Source of the DNA: an uncultured bacterium
Lineage (GTDB): Bacteria > Bacillota > Clostridia > Lachnospirales > Lachnospiraceae
Direction: 5' to 3'
Assembly: GCA_905215625.1 (NCBI GenBank)
Contig: CAJMQQ010000043.1
Span: 1-24,394 of the forward strand
DNA: 24,394 nt
Shown piece after piece: positions 23,644 to 24,394 of this stretch; the first letter of the stretch is position 1, and every line of letters starts with the position of its first letter. The notes beneath the pieces were generated by a model. That model made no database searches. It was not told the origin of the DNA and worked only from the letters and a program-made list of their open reading frames with translations. The translations under genes were made by a program, and so were the position numbers.

Positions 23644-23868
23644 TTGAGTAAGATCGTCTATTCCCCAGACAAGCCAAACGACTGCCGTTACTGCCATTTC
23701 TGGAAAAACAATAAAAAGGGCTGCTGCCTGGGCGAAGAGAATTGCTACTACTTAATCTCCGTACCCCCAAAGCCGAAGTCGGAATGTGAAGGTTGTCCTT
23801 ATGGGCGGGTTCATCCCTGCATCGGCTGGTGTACCAGGAAGATTATGAAGGAAGTGGGGGTGCGTTGA
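23644..23868 (+). CDS. Small cysteine-rich protein, element-borne
   Basis: A 74-residue protein with nine cysteines (residues 14, 17, 27, 28, 34, 48, 51, 59, 63), including two CxxC pairs (CRYC, CEGC) and a CIGWC end, which suggests zinc or another metal-binding fold. The start is TTG at 23644 with GGAGGT eight bases upstream. There is no signal peptide or membrane segment. Small ORFs of this kind sit at the start of Tn1549-like elements ahead of the replication initiator. Function is not known. It is one base ahead of the next ORF, so the two are co-transcribed. Confidence 0.7.
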   Translation: MSKIVYSPDKPNDCRYCHFWKNNKKGCCLGEENCYYLISVPPKPKSECEGCPYGRVHPCIGWCTRKIMKEVGVR

Positions 23869-23869
23869 T

Positions 23870-24067
23870 ATGTATGAGTATGAATACAATCGCCGTGATA
23901 AGCCGAAGTGCTGCAAAGACTGTGAGAATTATCAGCCACGATGGAAGTACCGCTTCTGCTTTTTTGTCCGCTGTCCGTACAAGCTGAAGGATACGACTTT
24001 CCGCAGAACCCCTCTGAAAAAGGAGCATTTCCCGCAGAAAGAGGTGGTGAGAATGAGTGACGTATGA
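23870..24067 (+). CDS. Small cysteine-rich protein 2, element-borne
   Basis: A 65-residue basic protein with five cysteines (14, 15, 18, 30, 35), arranged CCKDC and CFFVRC, again suggesting a small metal-binding fold. It starts one base after the first Cys-rich gene, with GGGGGTG upstream, and its end overlaps the GTG start of the replication initiator by 11 bases. These overlaps point to one transcript 23644 to beyond 24394. Function is not known. Confidence 0.65.
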   Translation: MYEYEYNRRDKPKCCKDCENYQPRWKYRFCFFVRCPYKLKDTTFRRTPLKKEHFPQKEVVRMSDV

Positions 24068-24394
24068 TTATTTCTATGGTCAGCAAGCGGAGATGTTCAC
24101 ATTCTACCGTGTTCCAAAGGTGTTGTTCACCGAGGATTGCTTTTGGAATGTATCAACCGATGCCAAGCTTCTTTACGGTATTCTGCTTGACCGCATGAAC
24201 CTGTCAGCTCGGAATGGTTGGTTGGACGAGGAAGGCCGTGTCTATATCATCTTCACCATTGAAGAGATCAAAGGGGCGTTAGGCTGTGCCGAAAAGAAAG
24301 CGGTGAAGCTGCTGGATGAGCTGGAAAAGAAATGTGGTTTGATAGAACGCAAGCGACAGGGACTTGGGAAACCGAACCTGATCTATGTAAAGAA
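24057..24394 (+). CDS. Replication initiator protein A, RepA_N family (N-terminal part, cut by window edge)
   Basis: From GTG at 24057 an open frame runs to the window end (112 codons). The sequence FYRVPKVLFTED, STDAKLLYGILLDRMNLSARN and GRVYIIFTIEEIKGALGC is the RepA_N DNA-binding domain found in plasmid and element initiators; residues about 68-100 look like a winged helix-turn-helix. An in-frame stop lies directly before the GTG (24054-24056) and GAGGTGG lies at 24041-24047, which fix the start. In Tn1549-like elements a RepA_N protein is a common first large gene. The C-terminal part is not visible. Confidence 0.85.
   Translation, partial: MTYDYFYGQQAEMFTFYRVPKVLFTEDCFWNVSTDAKLLYGILLDRMNLSARNGWLDEEGRVYIIFTIEEIKGALGCAEKKAVKLLDELEKKCGLIERKRQGLGKPNLIYVK

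Larger units (their letters stand above)
23070..24394 (+). mobile_element. Left end of a probable integrative conjugative element (continues past the window)
   Basis: From the break in the tRNA-Arg gene onward the content changes: a second tRNA, a repeat cluster, a large hairpin, two small Cys-rich ORFs and a RepA_N initiator, a gene start familiar from Tn1549-like elements of Lachnospiraceae. Base composition of the coding part (after 23640) looks visibly richer in G and C than the upstream genes. Integrase, relaxase and the right end are not in the window, so type and boundary are inference. Confidence 0.65.

Overview
This window is the replication-origin region of a low-to-moderate GC Firmicute, most likely a member of the Lachnospiraceae (Clostridia). 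That placement rests on gene order around dnaA, on the neighbours of parAB (a DUF4446-type membrane protein, gdhA and a DUF3881-type protein), and on a typical Lachnospiraceae conjugative-element start at the right edge. Genus and species cannot be fixed from the window alone.

Layout. Positions 1-52 hold the 5' part of a minus-strand tRNA-Ser(GCT) with a near-perfect promoter. From about 9.5 kb leftward the replication and topology genes run on the minus strand: dnaA, dnaN, an S4-domain gene, recF, gyrB, gyrA, then plsC after a terminator. The origin is bipartite, with DnaA-box clusters upstream of dnaA (9.6-9.85 kb) and between dnaA and dnaN (7.89-8.15 kb). From 9.9 kb rightward the plus strand carries rpmH, rnpA, yidD, yidC and jag, then mnmE, mnmG and rsmG. 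Transcription therefore points away from the origin on both sides for most of the block. Next come two 16-bp parS palindromes flanking a minus-strand membrane-anchored alpha/beta-hydrolase-fold gene, then parA, parB and the DUF4446-type gene. gdhA follows with its own consensus promoter and an intrinsic terminator in its leader, then the DUF3881-type gene.

At about 23.03 kb the chromosome appears to be interrupted. A tRNA-Arg(CCT) gene keeps its promoter and its 5' half but stops at the anticodon loop. A second, complete and different tRNA-Arg(CCT) lies 84 bp further on. It is followed by a strong terminator, a cluster of GCTAAT repeats, a large hairpin, two small cysteine-rich ORFs and the start of a RepA_N-type replication initiator that runs off the window. 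I read this as the left end of an integrative conjugative element that inserted into the anticodon loop of a tRNA-Arg gene and may carry its own replacement tRNA.

How the genes work together: DnaA, DnaN, RecF and gyrase start, clamp, repair and untwist replication at the origin. ParA, ParB and parS segregate the origin. RpmH, RnpA, YidD, YidC and Jag link ribosome and tRNA maturation to membrane insertion and RNA binding. MnmE and MnmG modify the tRNA wobble uridine, and RsmG methylates 16S rRNA. The less ordinary points are the apparently residue-depleted hydrolase between the two parS sites, a parS placed at the tip of a two-way terminator, the leader terminator of gdhA, the long mnmE/mnmG hairpin, and the split tRNA with an adjacent replacement tRNA.
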